Positions 51,202 to 61,843 of a DNA stretch of 64,000 nt are shown in pieces; within the stretch, counting starts at the first letter, position 1; each line of letters opens with the position of its first letter. Position numbers and translations under genes: made by a program. The DNA comes from Methanoculleus sp. UBA374. Lineage in GTDB: Archaea; Halobacteriota; Methanomicrobia; Methanomicrobiales; Methanoculleaceae. The notes beneath the pieces are model-generated. The model made no database searches. It was not told the DNA's origin and saw only the letters and a list, made by a program, of their open reading frames with translations. The stretch spans positions 117,182 through 181,181 of the forward strand of contig DAYL01000019.1 in assembly GCA_002508705.1 (NCBI GenBank), in the 5' to 3' direction.

Positions 51202-53169
51202 TTATAAATAGACCATAATAGCCCGATTGGAATACAGTTTATCTCTCGGTTCCAGTCCCTCAGTCATAGCGATCACATTTTCTTCGGTTGGATAACATGG
51301 GTAGACGCTCCGTGGAACAAACTTACTTCCCACCCCTAAAGACAAACCACGCTGTACAAACTCTTTGTAGGGTATTACGATATAACCACTATAAGAGGAT
51401 ATATTGTTCAGATCAGCAATTATACCTGTGGAAAAGTAAGGGAGATCCAAAGCGTCACTCTCGCTGAAATAACCTGCATCTAAATATCTCTGACTAGAGT
51501 AATCTGTACGGATAGTAGAGCCATAGGGTATATAATTATAACCGAAGTCAAGCCCCCTAATTTCATCAGAATTGAAATATTCACGGTTAATTGAAGTGTC
51601 AATTTTCAACAGCCCTGTCATGGACGAACCATATATGAATATCACCAAAACAAGTAATATGCAAATAGCATTTACAGGAATCTTTGCCTTACGGAGGTAT
51701 TGAGATAAGATATATATACCAGCCCCCATTATCAAAGCCATAAATGGTCCCAGAAGCAAGTTAAATCTATTAACAGCAAGTAAATCATTAAACTGCCAGA
51801 TCATATGAAGAGGGTTGGGCACATATAATACCAAGGTGGTTAATGTAAATAGCGCTAAAACGGTGAGATAATTGGACTCCTTTCTCCACAAGATAAAACC
51901 TATTGCTATTACCGCAAAGAATAGAAACACCTCTATTCCAATAGAATTGATATAATAAGACCATGTAGCCATGGGGTCGGTCGGAAGAAGATCGGTTGTA
52001 CGTAACACTACAGGATCCTCCCAGAGATCCGTGTCCAATCGGGAACCAAATGTAGATCGAGCAAATGAAAATGCCACATATACCCAATAAGCAACAGACA
52101 TCACGATTATGAATACAAAAGTCAAACTCTTCAGATATCTTTCATGGCCTACAAACCATTCATAGACCATCAAAAGGCAAAGCAGTGCAACTATTAGGAT
52201 TATAGATACTTGATGGACGAGTATGGTAAAGAGCACTATTAGCGTTACAAGAATACAGTTTGCATAATGGTTGTTAAAGGACTTGTGAGTGAGATCTTTT
52301 AACCCGTTAGGAGATGTCATAAAATAAAGGAGCATAAGGAAGCCTACAAACGCCAGCGCTCGGGGGATCATGTAAATGCTATGTGTCAGACCTATAGAGC
52401 TCATTGAATAGAGCAAGCAGGTTAAGAGAGCAATCTGCTCATTTCTAATCGTACGTAAAAAGATGTAATACACAAAAATAACGCTAATAACTGATATAGG
52501 CCAGGTAACGGAGAATATGACGGTCTCGATGTCCAGACCAAGTACATGTGAGCATTCTGTAAGGAGAATGTGATAAAGAGGGAATTCTGCATAACCTCCA
52601 ATCTCTGGAGGGATAACATGGCCCGATAAATATGTTACCGTTGCCATAAATCGGTGTGGCATGATATCCGTCCCCCCAAAATAGAAATAGTATTTCTGAG
52701 TGCTACTCCAGATAAATTCTGCCTGTGTAAGCATAATTTCAGACAATACTGTGGCTTTAGAGATTTTATTTGAAATTATTTGGAGAAAAATAATGATGTA
52801 AAGCAGGGTTATCAGAACCAGATAAATACACGATCTTCCGAAACCTCCGGCTAGTATTACGAGACTAATGGAGAATAGACACATAAACAATGTTAAAAGA
52901 CGCCTTCTATTGCACGAAAAGAGGTTAATAAAGTCGTTAAAAGTAAGATCTTTTTTATACATGAATTGAAGGAAGTATGATGCTAGGAATGCAGGAGCTA
53001 TCAAAAAAGCACCTTTTAGTGCTAAATCGGGACTATTAAAATGTAAAGCCATAAATATACCCATAATTAAGAGCAATAACATTAAGTATGGGAGATATGG
53101 AATAGATTGGCGAATACAATTTAATATGTGGATATTCCAATTTCTCTTATCTAATTCCATAACTCTCAC
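51202..53169 (-). CDS. Large polytopic membrane protein, GT-C-like
   Basis: A 655-residue protein with about 12-13 hydrophobic segments (for example YLPYLMLLLLIMGIFMAL, ILVTLIVLFTILVHQVSIIL) and a C-terminal soluble region of about 130 residues (TSINREYFNSDEIRGLDFGY and on). The layout resembles GT-C membrane glycosyltransferases or PMT/STT3-type proteins, but I see no decisive DxD in the first loop. It may polymerise or transfer lipid-linked sugars outside the cell. AT-rich, unlike the flanking native genes. ATG at 53160 is an alternative start. Confidence 0.65.
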   Translation of the reverse strand: MRVMELDKRNWNIHILNCIRQSIPYLPYLMLLLLIMGIFMALHFNSPDLALKGAFLIAPAFLASYFLQFMYKKDLTFNDFINLFSCNRRRLLTLFMCLFSISLVILAGGFGRSCIYLVLITLLYIIIFLQIISNKISKATVLSEIMLTQAEFIWSSTQKYYFYFGGTDIMPHRFMATVTYLSGHVIPPEIGGYAEFPLYHILLTECSHVLGLDIETVIFSVTWPISVISVIFVYYIFLRTIRNEQIALLTCLLYSMSSIGLTHSIYMIPRALAFVGFLMLLYFMTSPNGLKDLTHKSFNNHYANCILVTLIVLFTILVHQVSIILIVALLCLLMVYEWFVGHERYLKSLTFVFIIVMSVAYWVYVAFSFARSTFGSRLDTDLWEDPVVLRTTDLLPTDPMATWSYYINSIGIEVFLFFAVIAIGFILWRKESNYLTVLALFTLTTLVLYVPNPLHMIWQFNDLLAVNRFNLLLGPFMALIMGAGIYILSQYLRKAKIPVNAICILLVLVIFIYGSSMTGLLKIDTSINREYFNSDEIRGLDFGYNYIPYGSTIRTDYSSQRYLDAGYFSESDALDLPYFSTGIIADLNNISSYSGYIVIPYKEFVQRGLSLGVGSKFVPRSVYPCYPTEENVIAMTEGLEPRDKLYSNRAIMVYL

Positions 53170-53635
53170 AGATTGAAAAAATCTCCTTTGAACATGCTCT
53201 CAAACTAAAGAGAATGGGTTAAATCCTACCTAATTCTAACCTCCTCTCTGGTTCATGGGTCGGATGCCACGTTCGGAAAGGAGATTTGAAGAGACCGAAC
53301 TGTGCGAATTATAGTTTTCGAGAGCATTATCTTGGCTCTACTGTGGGCTGTAACCTTTGAATGGAACCATCTTCCATTACAAGTGCTGCAAGACAGGTTC
53401 CCATAAAACTGAGCGCTGGCATCTTTAGACATAACTCACTTAAAATTATCGATCATCTAGGATTTATACTACTCTATTAGCGATCGCACGAAACCCAGTA
53501 GTTCGCTAATTTTAAAACACAAACCCTATGTGTTATAATGAAAAATCGGCACAAAAGCGAAAGATTTATATAAATTGCAGGTGATCCCATGCCTTTCACC
53601 CAAAGGCGGAAGATCACCTAGCAGAAAGGAGAGTG
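53170..53635. other. Gene-free stretch
   Basis: No protein frame with recognisable motifs. It holds the upstream border of the ISH3-like remnant that follows. Confidence 0.4.
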
Positions 53636-53985
53636 TTCTCAACCTGAAAAATGTTGCGCTCCTGTCATCGCGGCACTGAATCAGTACCTGAATATCCCAA
53701 TCCCCGGCCCCCTCACGCAAACCGACCTGTTTGCGGTTCTTTTCGGGATGGCTGTGATGAATCAGTAGGTTCACTCGATCACCGGATTCTTGGAGCAGGT
53801 ACCTTGTGAAACGTCCGTTCGCTACCACCTCAACAAACCTGGAGCAGAAGAGCACTGCGATCCTTGCCCCATTTCGTGCATCACGTCCTCAAACCAGGGA
53901 AAGCATTCCTGTCAGGTGTCAATGGCGGGATAAAATAGTGACGACTCAAAGTGCTCACTTCCTCTGCATAATCTCTTCGTTTCTG
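53636..53985 (+). pseudogene. ISH3-like transposase N-terminal remnant
   Basis: Reading with one stop and frameshifts: APVIAALNQYLNIPIPGPLT, QTDLFAVLFGMAVMNQ, VHSITGFLEQVPCETSVRYH and AILAPFRAS resemble the N-terminal region of a transposase family common in methanogens (short helical lead, then CETSVRYHL). The catalytic DDE part is absent. Assignment to ISH3 is from memory and approximate. Confidence 0.5.
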
Positions 53986-53997
53986 ATCCTGCCTATC

Positions 53998-54285
53998 CTA
54001 CATGTGAGGGATAATCCCCTGCCGTCGGCGCTCTTTGAGGCGATAACTATTGCCTTGACCGTTGTGCAGTGATGGAGAATTCGATCCAGAACCGCAACTG
54101 CGAGGACATCGCATCGAACTCATCCAGCCGCTTCTCCATCGGGAACCCGGTCAATCTCATCAGAACTCAAGGGCCCGTTCTTCCTTGCTCTTCACCTCCT
54201 GGTCTAGGAGATATGCGAGAATCTCGAGCGCCGACCACTCCTCTTTCACCGCGAGTTCCAAGGCGTTGTCCAAGAGCGATTCCAT
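53998..54285 (-). pseudogene. Second IstB (IS21) remnant with internal deletion
   Basis: The minus strand reads MESLLDNALELAVKEEWSAL, EILAYLLDQEVKSKEERALE, then LTGFPMEKRLDEFDAMSSQL, and jumps directly to VLDRILHHCTTV and NSYRLKERRRQGIIP. That is the N-terminus and C-terminus of an IstB protein with the whole ATPase core deleted. It differs in sequence from the IstB remnant at 48044, so two IS21 lineages have been here. Confidence 0.75.
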
Positions 54286-54532
54286 CGTTTGTCAGTTTCA
54301 GGACGTTCAGATTATGGTGAACCTGCTCGTAGAGAAGGGCGCTCACCCTCACACCTTCTCGGAAAACCGCCCATAGATCGAGAGCAATCGATGTTCTCCC
54401 TCCGGATTGACCATCCGAAAACGTATCGGTGTTTTCCTGATTCGGCAAAGAGGATGTTAGGTTGAAAATTAGCGAAGTACTGATACCGAAACAGATTAGA
54501 TATACCACCCCGAGTGATTATAAGCATATTCA

Positions 54533-55981
54533 ATGTCCCGTTTCACTACCAACATCCTCAAACTTGCCTCCGGCAGTGTCATCGCCCAGATACTGGGGGT
54601 TCTCCTCCTCCCCATTATCTCCAGATTATACTCTCCGGGAGACTACGGTGTTTTTCAACTTTTTCTCGCCATATCGAGCGTACTTGCCGTCCTTTCCTGC
54701 CTATCCTATCAGCTCGCTATCATGCTCCCAAAAAAGGACGAAGATTCAGCCAATATCACTACCCTCTGTATCATCCTTGTTTGCGTAGTCTCCGCGATAA
54801 GCTGCGGTGTCTTCATTCTTTTATCCGGATGGGTCGGGGAAGTACTCAAAACGCCTGATCTATCTCAATATATCATATTCCTACCCGTGGTGGTCTTTTT
54901 AAACGGCCTGTACCTGGTGCTGAACTACTGGCTGTCCCGGAGGGTGCGGTTTGGGGCGGTCGCTACCGCACAGGTGGCAAACTCGGTCTCAAGCAAGGCC
55001 GTCCAGATCGGGGCCGGGATCGGCTCGGCATCACCACAGGGGTTGGTTTTTGGGTTGCTCGCCGGGTATGGGGCAGGTCTTCTCGTTATGCTCAGGGGTA
55101 TCAGGGAGGATCTTGCACTCTTTAAAAATGTCAGCCCTGGCAATATAAAGCGCTTGGCCGTCAGGTACAAACGATTTCCCCTCTTTACTTCTTGGTCAAC
55201 CGTGGCGAATTCGGTCTCTCTCCAGGTCGCCCCCCTAATGCTTGCTTCATTTTTCAGCCCCGCTGTTGTCGGGTTCTACGGGATGGCGCACATGGTCGTC
55301 AACATGCCTATGAGCCTCATCGGCTCTGCGACCGGGCAGGTTTTCTTCCAGAAGGCGAGTGAGGAAAAGAATCGAACCGGGAGTGTGAAGACCGTTGTGC
55401 AGGAAGTCCACCAGCGGCTTGTCTCCATCGGGATATTCCCGATCCTGATCCTTATGATCATCGGCGAGGAACTCTTCGGTCTTGTCCTCGGGGCACAGTG
55501 GAGCACGGCGGGAGGATACGCCCGTATCCTTGCGCCTTGGATATTTCTTGTCTTCATTGCATCTCCCCTCTCGACAATCTTCAGCGTGCTCGAAAAGCAA
55601 ACCGTTGGGCTCGTGTTTAACCTGACGGTCTTGCTCTCTCGCATTGTTGTCCTCTATGTTGGAGGAGTCTCTGGTGATCCGGTTACCACCCTCATGCTGT
55701 TTTCGCTCACTGGGGTTGCCTTCTGGGGAGGAATGAACGCATACGTTCTCAAGATCTCCGGTATATCATATTGGATGGGTCTGAGAGACTTTCTTATGCT
55801 ATCTCTGGTCGCCCTTGCGGTAGCGTTTCCGTTAGTTATCGTCAAATATTTATCACCGCCGTTGTACATACTCCTCATTGTCACCGGGATCGTGACTTGC
55901 ATCTACTATGCAGTCATTGTTTTCAGAGACCCTATCTTAAAGAAGGAATTTAGGGGGATCTTACAGGGAGTCAGACTATGA
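54533..55981 (+). CDS. Polysaccharide flippase (Wzx/MATE-like)
   Basis: A 482-residue membrane protein with about 12-14 hydrophobic segments. SGSVIAQILGVLLLPIISRL YS-type start, then FFSPAVVGFYGMAHMVVNMP and GSATGQVFFQKASEE are typical of Wzx/PST flippases of the MOP superfamily. It should move lipid-linked oligosaccharides to the outer face. Its stop overlaps the next start (ATGA). GC content returns to the native high level here. Confidence 0.88.
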   Translation: MSRFTTNILKLASGSVIAQILGVLLLPIISRLYSPGDYGVFQLFLAISSVLAVLSCLSYQLAIMLPKKDEDSANITTLCIILVCVVSAISCGVFILLSGWVGEVLKTPDLSQYIIFLPVVVFLNGLYLVLNYWLSRRVRFGAVATAQVANSVSSKAVQIGAGIGSASPQGLVFGLLAGYGAGLLVMLRGIREDLALFKNVSPGNIKRLAVRYKRFPLFTSWSTVANSVSLQVAPLMLASFFSPAVVGFYGMAHMVVNMPMSLIGSATGQVFFQKASEEKNRTGSVKTVVQEVHQRLVSIGIFPILILMIIGEELFGLVLGAQWSTAGGYARILAPWIFLVFIASPLSTIFSVLEKQTVGLVFNLTVLLSRIVVLYVGGVSGDPVTTLMLFSLTGVAFWGGMNAYVLKISGISYWMGLRDFLMLSLVALAVAFPLVIVKYLSPPLYILLIVTGIVTCIYYAVIVFRDPILKKEFRGILQGVRL

Positions 55982-57684
55982 AAATTGAAATGTTTTTCCA
56001 TAATCGCTACTATCCGTGGACTGAAGTTAAGGCTGGCAACATTACGTACTGGCTGAAAGGAACGTTCTTTTATGAGAATGAACTCCTCCAGAGTGCCGAT
56101 GTCTTTCGTCTCTTCTCTTCAGTTCTCAGAGATTCCCGATTTGACCACGATGCCCTGAAATCCCTCCTCCTTGCCCTTAACGGGAATTTTACCTTTGTAA
56201 TAGAGACCTCCCAATACATCTTCTGTACGGTTGACCGTGTCAGGAGTATTCCTCTTTTCTACGCCGTGAGCCGGGATGAGGTTCTCTTTTCAGATGATGC
56301 AAACCACCTCCGAGACCGCCTGAATCCCTCCTTCAACGAAGAGAACGGTGCTGAGTTTCTGGTCACCGGGTATGTTACCGGCTCTGATACCCTCTTTGAC
56401 GGGATATCGCAGCTCCAGGCAGGAGAATATCTCGTCTACGATAAAACAGAGGGGTCTCTCGCCACCCACTTCTATCACCATTTCTGGCACGAGAATTACT
56501 TTTCGGAACCTGAGGAGGACCTGTTGAACCGGCTTGACAAAACCTTTGTGCGTGTCTTCCAACGGCTTGTAGAATCTACAAAAGGCTGCCAGATCGTAGT
56601 TCCCTTGAGCGGGGGGTTGGACTCTCGTGTTATCGTTGCGATGCTGAAGCGGCTCGGCGTGAAAGATGTGATCTGTTTTACCTACGGAAAGAAGGGCAGC
56701 AGGGAGACTGAGATCAGCAGGCAGGTGGCAGAGGCACTGGGGTACAAGTGGTACTTTGTGGAGTACACTAAGGAAAAATTGTATGGCAGTTATCATTCGG
56801 ATTATATGCAGCGTTACCGCGAATATGGTGGGAATCTGGTATCACTGCCTCATATCCAGGATTTTCTTGCCGTTAAGGAACTAATGGATGGGGGAAAGAT
56901 ACCTGAGAACGCGGTTTTTGTGCCAGGACACCAAGGGATGGTTGCCGGTAGTTTGATGCATAGCGGGATTATAGCAGGTAGCCCTGTATATGACGACTGT
57001 AGTCAACTAAATAAATATACTTTTGAAGAATTCAAGGGGAATATTGCAAAATACTATTATAACCTCTGGCATTGGCCTAATCTAACTAGAATTTCTTCTG
57101 TTCTTTATGAGAAGATTCAAACGAGTGTGGGGATAATTACTATCAATAGTTTAGAGGAATATACAAATGCTCTGGAATTTTTTGAGTTTAAGGAGCGAAA
57201 ATCGAAATTCATTGTAAATTCTTTACGAGTGTACGAGTTCTTCACATGTAGATGGAGGGTTCCACTTTTAGATGCAGAATTGATCGATTTCTTCTCAAAT
57301 ATTGGCCTCGAACAACGAATTCGACAAAGGTTATATATACGCTACGCAAGGGATAAACTCTTTGTTGATTCTTTAACCCCGCTACTCACAATTGATTGTA
57401 CAACAGATTTAAACAGTAAAAAATCTCAAACTAACCCTTTTATTTTACGATCTATTAGCAATGCATTGCTCTCATATTCAAAATTAGATCTAGGGTGGGC
57501 GTCAATTTATGAGCGACCGCTATTGCAGAGAATGAACACCCATATCAGAGGGACAGACTTGAAACCTTTTATTCGGTATCCATCGATAGAGTTAATATTA
57601 ACAAATTGTAACAGATCGCATTTTGTCCCATCCTGTAACGGCTGCCTAACACTTGAATTTTTGAAAAGATGCATGAGAATGTGA
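55978..57684 (+). CDS. Asparagine-synthase-like amidotransferase, compositional chimera
   Basis: A 568-residue protein. Residues 1-190 are the Ntn glutaminase fold without the catalytic Cys2 (it begins MKIEMFFHNRYYPW), so it may use free ammonia or not act as an amidotransferase. The ATP-pyrophosphatase domain has the PP-loop VPLSGGLDSRVIVAML near 204-219 and CFTYGKKGSRETEISRQVAE. Such proteins modify sugars or peptides in surface glycan loci. DNA is GC-rich to about 56940 and AT-rich beyond, in the C-terminal third. Confidence 0.85.
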   Translation: MKIEMFFHNRYYPWTEVKAGNITYWLKGTFFYENELLQSADVFRLFSSVLRDSRFDHDALKSLLLALNGNFTFVIETSQYIFCTVDRVRSIPLFYAVSRDEVLFSDDANHLRDRLNPSFNEENGAEFLVTGYVTGSDTLFDGISQLQAGEYLVYDKTEGSLATHFYHHFWHENYFSEPEEDLLNRLDKTFVRVFQRLVESTKGCQIVVPLSGGLDSRVIVAMLKRLGVKDVICFTYGKKGSRETEISRQVAEALGYKWYFVEYTKEKLYGSYHSDYMQRYREYGGNLVSLPHIQDFLAVKELMDGGKIPENAVFVPGHQGMVAGSLMHSGIIAGSPVYDDCSQLNKYTFEEFKGNIAKYYYNLWHWPNLTRISSVLYEKIQTSVGIITINSLEEYTNALEFFEFKERKSKFIVNSLRVYEFFTCRWRVPLLDAELIDFFSNIGLEQRIRQRLYIRYARDKLFVDSLTPLLTIDCTTDLNSKKSQTNPFILRSISNALLSYSKLDLGWASIYERPLLQRMNTHIRGTDLKPFIRYPSIELILTNCNRSHFVPSCNGCLTLEFLKRCMRM

Positions 57685-57744
57685 CATTCATGGGGTTGAT
57701 TCACTTGGCGTGTATGGTCCTTGATCGAGAGTATTGGGATGACC

Positions 57745-58311
57745 TCATTCATGTCTTTTCTTCGTTCTCTTATACCCTTTTAAATCACACACCAAGTAAA
57801 CCCTTTCTTTGCTTAAATCTGTATCAAAATATTCTTCTTTAACCTCAAATCCTAGTTTAATATTCCCTCTGTAAGAAGCTTCATTGTCCAAACTAACTCT
57901 TGAAGAAACTCCTGTTATTCTTTTCATTTGAGAAAAATGATATAATGCATTTTGTCTCGTTATAGTTCCGATCCCTTTGCCTCTATATTCCTTTTTTAAT
58001 CCTATGTAACCCTCATGAATAGTCTTTTCTTTAATATCTTTCTTATTGAAATAGTATAATCCAAGTCCAATGATTTTGTTTTCTGATTTTATTATATAAC
58101 AAAATTTACTCCCAGTTAAATGAAGAAGCAATTTTTTCCATTTTGAGAGTTCTTTACCATTATGCAAATCTTTGTATAAACTGAATGTTTCTTCTAGGTA
58201 TTCACTTTTACATGGTTCAATAGTAAAATTTTCATATTCAATCTTTTGAAATTCAGGCATGTTTGTGCTGTATAATATATTTCGTATAATAAAAATGGTC
58301 TTTTTTATCAT
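57745..58311 (-). CDS. GNAT N-acetyltransferase, AT-rich
   Basis: A 188-residue enzyme. The acetyl-CoA loop is in IGLKKEYRGKGIGTITRQNA (R-G-K-G-I-G), followed by ISSRVSLDNEASYRGNIKLGF-type motif (SLDNEASYRGNIKLGFEVKE). Base composition is extremely AT-rich, pointing to a recent foreign origin. Starts at 58311 and 58260 are both possible. In this cluster it may acetylate an amino sugar. Confidence 0.8.
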   Translation of the reverse strand: MIKKTIFIIRNILYSTNMPEFQKIEYENFTIEPCKSEYLEETFSLYKDLHNGKELSKWKKLLLHLTGSKFCYIIKSENKIIGLGLYYFNKKDIKEKTIHEGYIGLKKEYRGKGIGTITRQNALYHFSQMKRITGVSSRVSLDNEASYRGNIKLGFEVKEEYFDTDLSKERVYLVCDLKGYKRTKKRHE

Positions 58312-58332
58312 GGGATATCCCGCTTAAATGTC

Positions 58333-59355
58333 TCATCTATCACTTAATCTGTGGTTTTTCATGGCCCTTTTGATGCCAAGTGCTATGCTGGAGATGACCC
58401 TCCTTCTTGTAACAAAATAATACGGCACTAAAATTGGATTATACCCTGTAGCGTGATAACTTAGACGTTGCATATTGCCGTGCATTATATTAACTTGATG
58501 GAATCCCATCCTCTGCATTTCTTTCAGAACATTCGCAAATAAGAACTGGTTTGCTCCACTGTCTCGAAATGTAGGATCTGAAGCTGCACTCCAAGCATAC
58601 GCTCGCTTGTTATCCCAGATCCAGATGCGGGATGCTAAGAAATTAGCAGACTCATCTCGCGCAACCCACATGCCGCCACATCTCTTTCTCTTAATGAGGT
58701 CAAGCATGCTCACCAAAAAATTCCCTTCAATAGGAGCATTCAGGTCTTGACGGTCAAACACTTGAGTGAGTAATTTATGATGCACCGCAGCATCATCAAG
58801 TCTCTCAATATACAAGCCCGCATCGCCTGCCTTTCTTACTTCTCTTCGGACGCTCTTTGAAAATCTCTCAGAAAAATTACCTTCTAAATTGACGTAATAT
58901 GCATACGCCACATGCCCCTCCCAATCACGCCACAAAAAGGGACGAATATCCGATAGATCGGGTGAGTTGACTATAGTTATTGAAAAATAACGCTCTTTCT
59001 CGATACAGTCACAGAGCGTGTTGAGAATACCGCTTTGAACCAACTCGCTCTGGCGTAATTTTGTACTGTCAGAATTGGGGAGGAGAACCCCTCCAAACGG
59101 AGTGAGGGGGCCCCTTGATACTGCATGGGAGGCGCCCCATCTCGATCTTTTCACAAACAGTGAGCATCCCCCTACAAACTCGTCATTTTTAAAACAGCCA
59201 TAGATATTGAGTTTACTTGATGAAGCATCTGCAACCACCTGCAAGTAGTCACTATTGTGAAAGATGGTTCCTTGAGGTGACCGGATGGCAAAATCATCCC
59301 ACAAGTTGTACTCATGTGGCTCAAGGATTCTCGCTTCGAAGTCATTTGTTGTCAT
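58333..59355 (-). CDS. FemAB/BioF2-like GNAT-fold acyl or aminoacyl transferase
   Basis: A 340-residue protein with two GNAT folds, as in FemAB and the glycan-locus proteins of COG2348. Marks are SPQGTIFHNSDYLQVV near 25-40, SKSVRREVRKAGDAGLYIER, and YAWSAASDPTFRDSGANQFL near the C-terminus. It probably adds an amino acid or acyl group to a sugar amine. Its ATG overlaps the stop of the deacetylase gene (ATGA), so the two are co-translated. Confidence 0.82.
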   Translation of the reverse strand: MTTNDFEARILEPHEYNLWDDFAIRSPQGTIFHNSDYLQVVADASSSKLNIYGCFKNDEFVGGCSLFVKRSRWGASHAVSRGPLTPFGGVLLPNSDSTKLRQSELVQSGILNTLCDCIEKERYFSITIVNSPDLSDIRPFLWRDWEGHVAYAYYVNLEGNFSERFSKSVRREVRKAGDAGLYIERLDDAAVHHKLLTQVFDRQDLNAPIEGNFLVSMLDLIKRKRCGGMWVARDESANFLASRIWIWDNKRAYAWSAASDPTFRDSGANQFLFANVLKEMQRMGFHQVNIMHGNMQRLSYHATGYNPILVPYYFVTRRRVISSIALGIKRAMKNHRLSDR

Positions 59356-60419
59356 TGTATCAATCTATTGGCAATTTCTTCCCCGCTCGTCATCCACGCC
59401 CCCTTTTCCCTGCAGTATCCAAGCACCTTCTCATACAACTTCACCCGCTCCCCCTCCATGTAGGTGTTATGCCAGAGGATGGTAATGACCCCGTGGCAGC
59501 GCTCGGTTGCGTCGATGAGCCGGCGGGCGACCTCCCAGGCCTTCCCGGCGTCGAGCCGCATGTAGCGATCGAGCGTGCCATCCATGATCGCGAGAGGGAT
59601 CTCCAGGATGTCGATCTCGCGACCGGCCCGGCGGTCATAGGGCTTGAAGGGATGGCACATCCCGTTCCTGAACCCGGCGCAGTCAGCGTATCCAAAGGTG
59701 GTGTCGTAGCGGAACCCGGCGCGGCTGAGGTGCTCCCAGGTCTCCGGAACCCGGAATCTGAGGTAGTGGTTCCGGTAGCCGACGACCGGCCGGCCAAGGA
59801 CCGCTTCCAGTCGTTGCTTCTCGGTCGTGAGGGCTTCCGGGTCGCAGTAAGCCCGGTGGCCCCCGTGGAGCCCGACCTCCCACCCGGCGTCGGCGATCCT
59901 CCCTATCTCGCCCTCGAGCTCCCTGACATCGTAGGCATAGTCCTGATCCCCCGGGGCGAGGGAAAGGAAGTAGAAACTCGACCTGGCGCCGTACTGCTCT
60001 TCGAGGGCCATGATCTCACGAAAGTTGCAGAGGGGGAGTTTCTTCGACCGGATCTGCCTCGCGTTTGCGAGGGCCTTTGCAAAGTCTCCGTTCTTCATGG
60101 AGGAGAGGGTCGCATACCCCTTAGAGAGAGTGGAGCGGTAGACCGTATCGATGTCATGAGTGAGGCAGACGGCGAACGGCTGGCCGTCGGGGTACTCGGG
60201 GCGGTAGCCCTGCTCTGCGAGGTACTGCGAGGCTCGGGGCTCAAAAGGCTCGCGGTAGCCGCTCATATAGTGAGGGAACCGGTCGTAGCCGTCCCTGAAT
60301 GTCTCGTCGTACTCCTCTGCGCAGGTGAAGAGGTGCCAGATCTCTGGATCTCGCTGGAGAATGTCGTACATCTGCATGACTGTATTATAGAACTGTTTGT
60401 GTCGTCGGTTTAAGTTCAT
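59352..60419 (-). CDS. Polysaccharide deacetylase family protein
   Basis: A 355-residue NodB-like enzyme: AVCLTHDIDTVYR (the T-H-D-x-D metal-binding start) near 102-114, GWEVGLHGGHRAYCDPEALT (H-x3-H-like), GYRNHYLRFRVPETWEHL and VITILWHNTY near the end. It removes N-acetyl groups from a sugar. ATG at 60419 is chosen since the longer frame upstream is GC-rich debris. With the FemAB-like gene downstream, a deacetylate-then-acylate sequence is plausible. Confidence 0.87.
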   Translation of the reverse strand: MNLNRRHKQFYNTVMQMYDILQRDPEIWHLFTCAEEYDETFRDGYDRFPHYMSGYREPFEPRASQYLAEQGYRPEYPDGQPFAVCLTHDIDTVYRSTLSKGYATLSSMKNGDFAKALANARQIRSKKLPLCNFREIMALEEQYGARSSFYFLSLAPGDQDYAYDVRELEGEIGRIADAGWEVGLHGGHRAYCDPEALTTEKQRLEAVLGRPVVGYRNHYLRFRVPETWEHLSRAGFRYDTTFGYADCAGFRNGMCHPFKPYDRRAGREIDILEIPLAIMDGTLDRYMRLDAGKAWEVARRLIDATERCHGVITILWHNTYMEGERVKLYEKVLGYCREKGAWMTSGEEIANRLIQ

Positions 60420-60934
60420 GTCTATTCTTATCACCCTGCCCCGCTCTACACATCCTGGTCCACCACGTTCCGCCCGTCGACGACCGCCGGCCGCTCGCAC
60501 CCGCACAACCACTTCACCTCTGCGGACACCAGCCCCCGGTACTCCTTATGCCCGGCAAAGACCCCCCGCGTCCACACCCGGGAGCACATCCTCGAGGTCC
60601 CGCAAGAGCCCGGGCGGTGCATCCGGCGACGTAAGATCTGGGTCCATCTGGGTCCGTGTACCGCGACCTGCGCGCCTTTAAATTGCGTCATTTCGTAGAA
60701 CGGCTCCTCCGGAGTGTTCCGCGCGTCGTCGGAGTCGTTGTTGAAGGTCCCGGCCGGGGAACGCGATCCGCGCGCCCGCGAGGGTTTTCCCCGCCTGCGC
60801 CGACTCCGTCAGGTGGAGCATGTGCCCGGGCATGAAGTCGTTGACGGCGCGGGTGTAGAGGGACTCCCGGCCGGCCGGGGCACGGGCGGGATGGCTGCCT
60901 GGTGGAAGATGCCGTCCGCACCCGGGAAGGAGTC

Positions 60935-61020
60935 GCAACTCGCACCTCCGGTGCTCGAACTCCGTTCCCATGGAACGTCGTTCCTGCCGGTGCTCCCGCT
61001 CCTGCCCTTCGGCCAGTCGT
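60935..61020. repeat. Hairpin-module repeat, copy 5, inside an epimerase fragment
   Basis: CGCACCTCCGGTGCTCGAACTC, GTTCCCATGGAAC and CGTTCCTGCCGGTGCTCCCG modules, as in copies 3 and 6. They sit exactly between epimerase codons for DLDLLMET and GADGIFHQAA, so the repeat was inserted or recombined into a coding sequence. Confidence 0.55.
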
Positions 61021-61069
61021 GTCTCCATCAGGAGGTCGAGATCGGTGATGCTCCCCTCGAGGAATGTCA

Positions 61070-61564
<495 letters not shown>

Positions 61565-61843
61565 CTTAGTAACCCTCCTGGAGGACAATAGGAGGTCGAA
61601 GAGAAAAAGGCTGACCGTAAGGGTTATATTGAAGAATCCGGGGCGCGAAAAATGTCTGTCCTGCCGCTACTCATCCGGTCACCGGCGAGGATTGTCGCCG
61701 GGAGCAGCATGCCTATCCAGTGGATTGCCGCAGGGAGTCTCCTGTCCAGATGAGTGTAAAGCGTTGCGTCACCATCTCCCCGCGACCGGCCACCTAGGGA
61801 AAAGCGTTATCCTGATCGGCGGGTAACAGAAATATGGTGCGGC
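61565..61843. other. Gene-free interval before the MntA/HepT pair
   Basis: No frame with recognisable motifs or good ribosome sites. It presumably holds the promoter of the toxin-antitoxin pair. Confidence 0.35.

Noticed and set aside
59217..60413. 398-codon plus-strand frame
   Set aside because: Antisense to the polysaccharide deacetylase with its THDID motif; the plus-strand translation has no domain.
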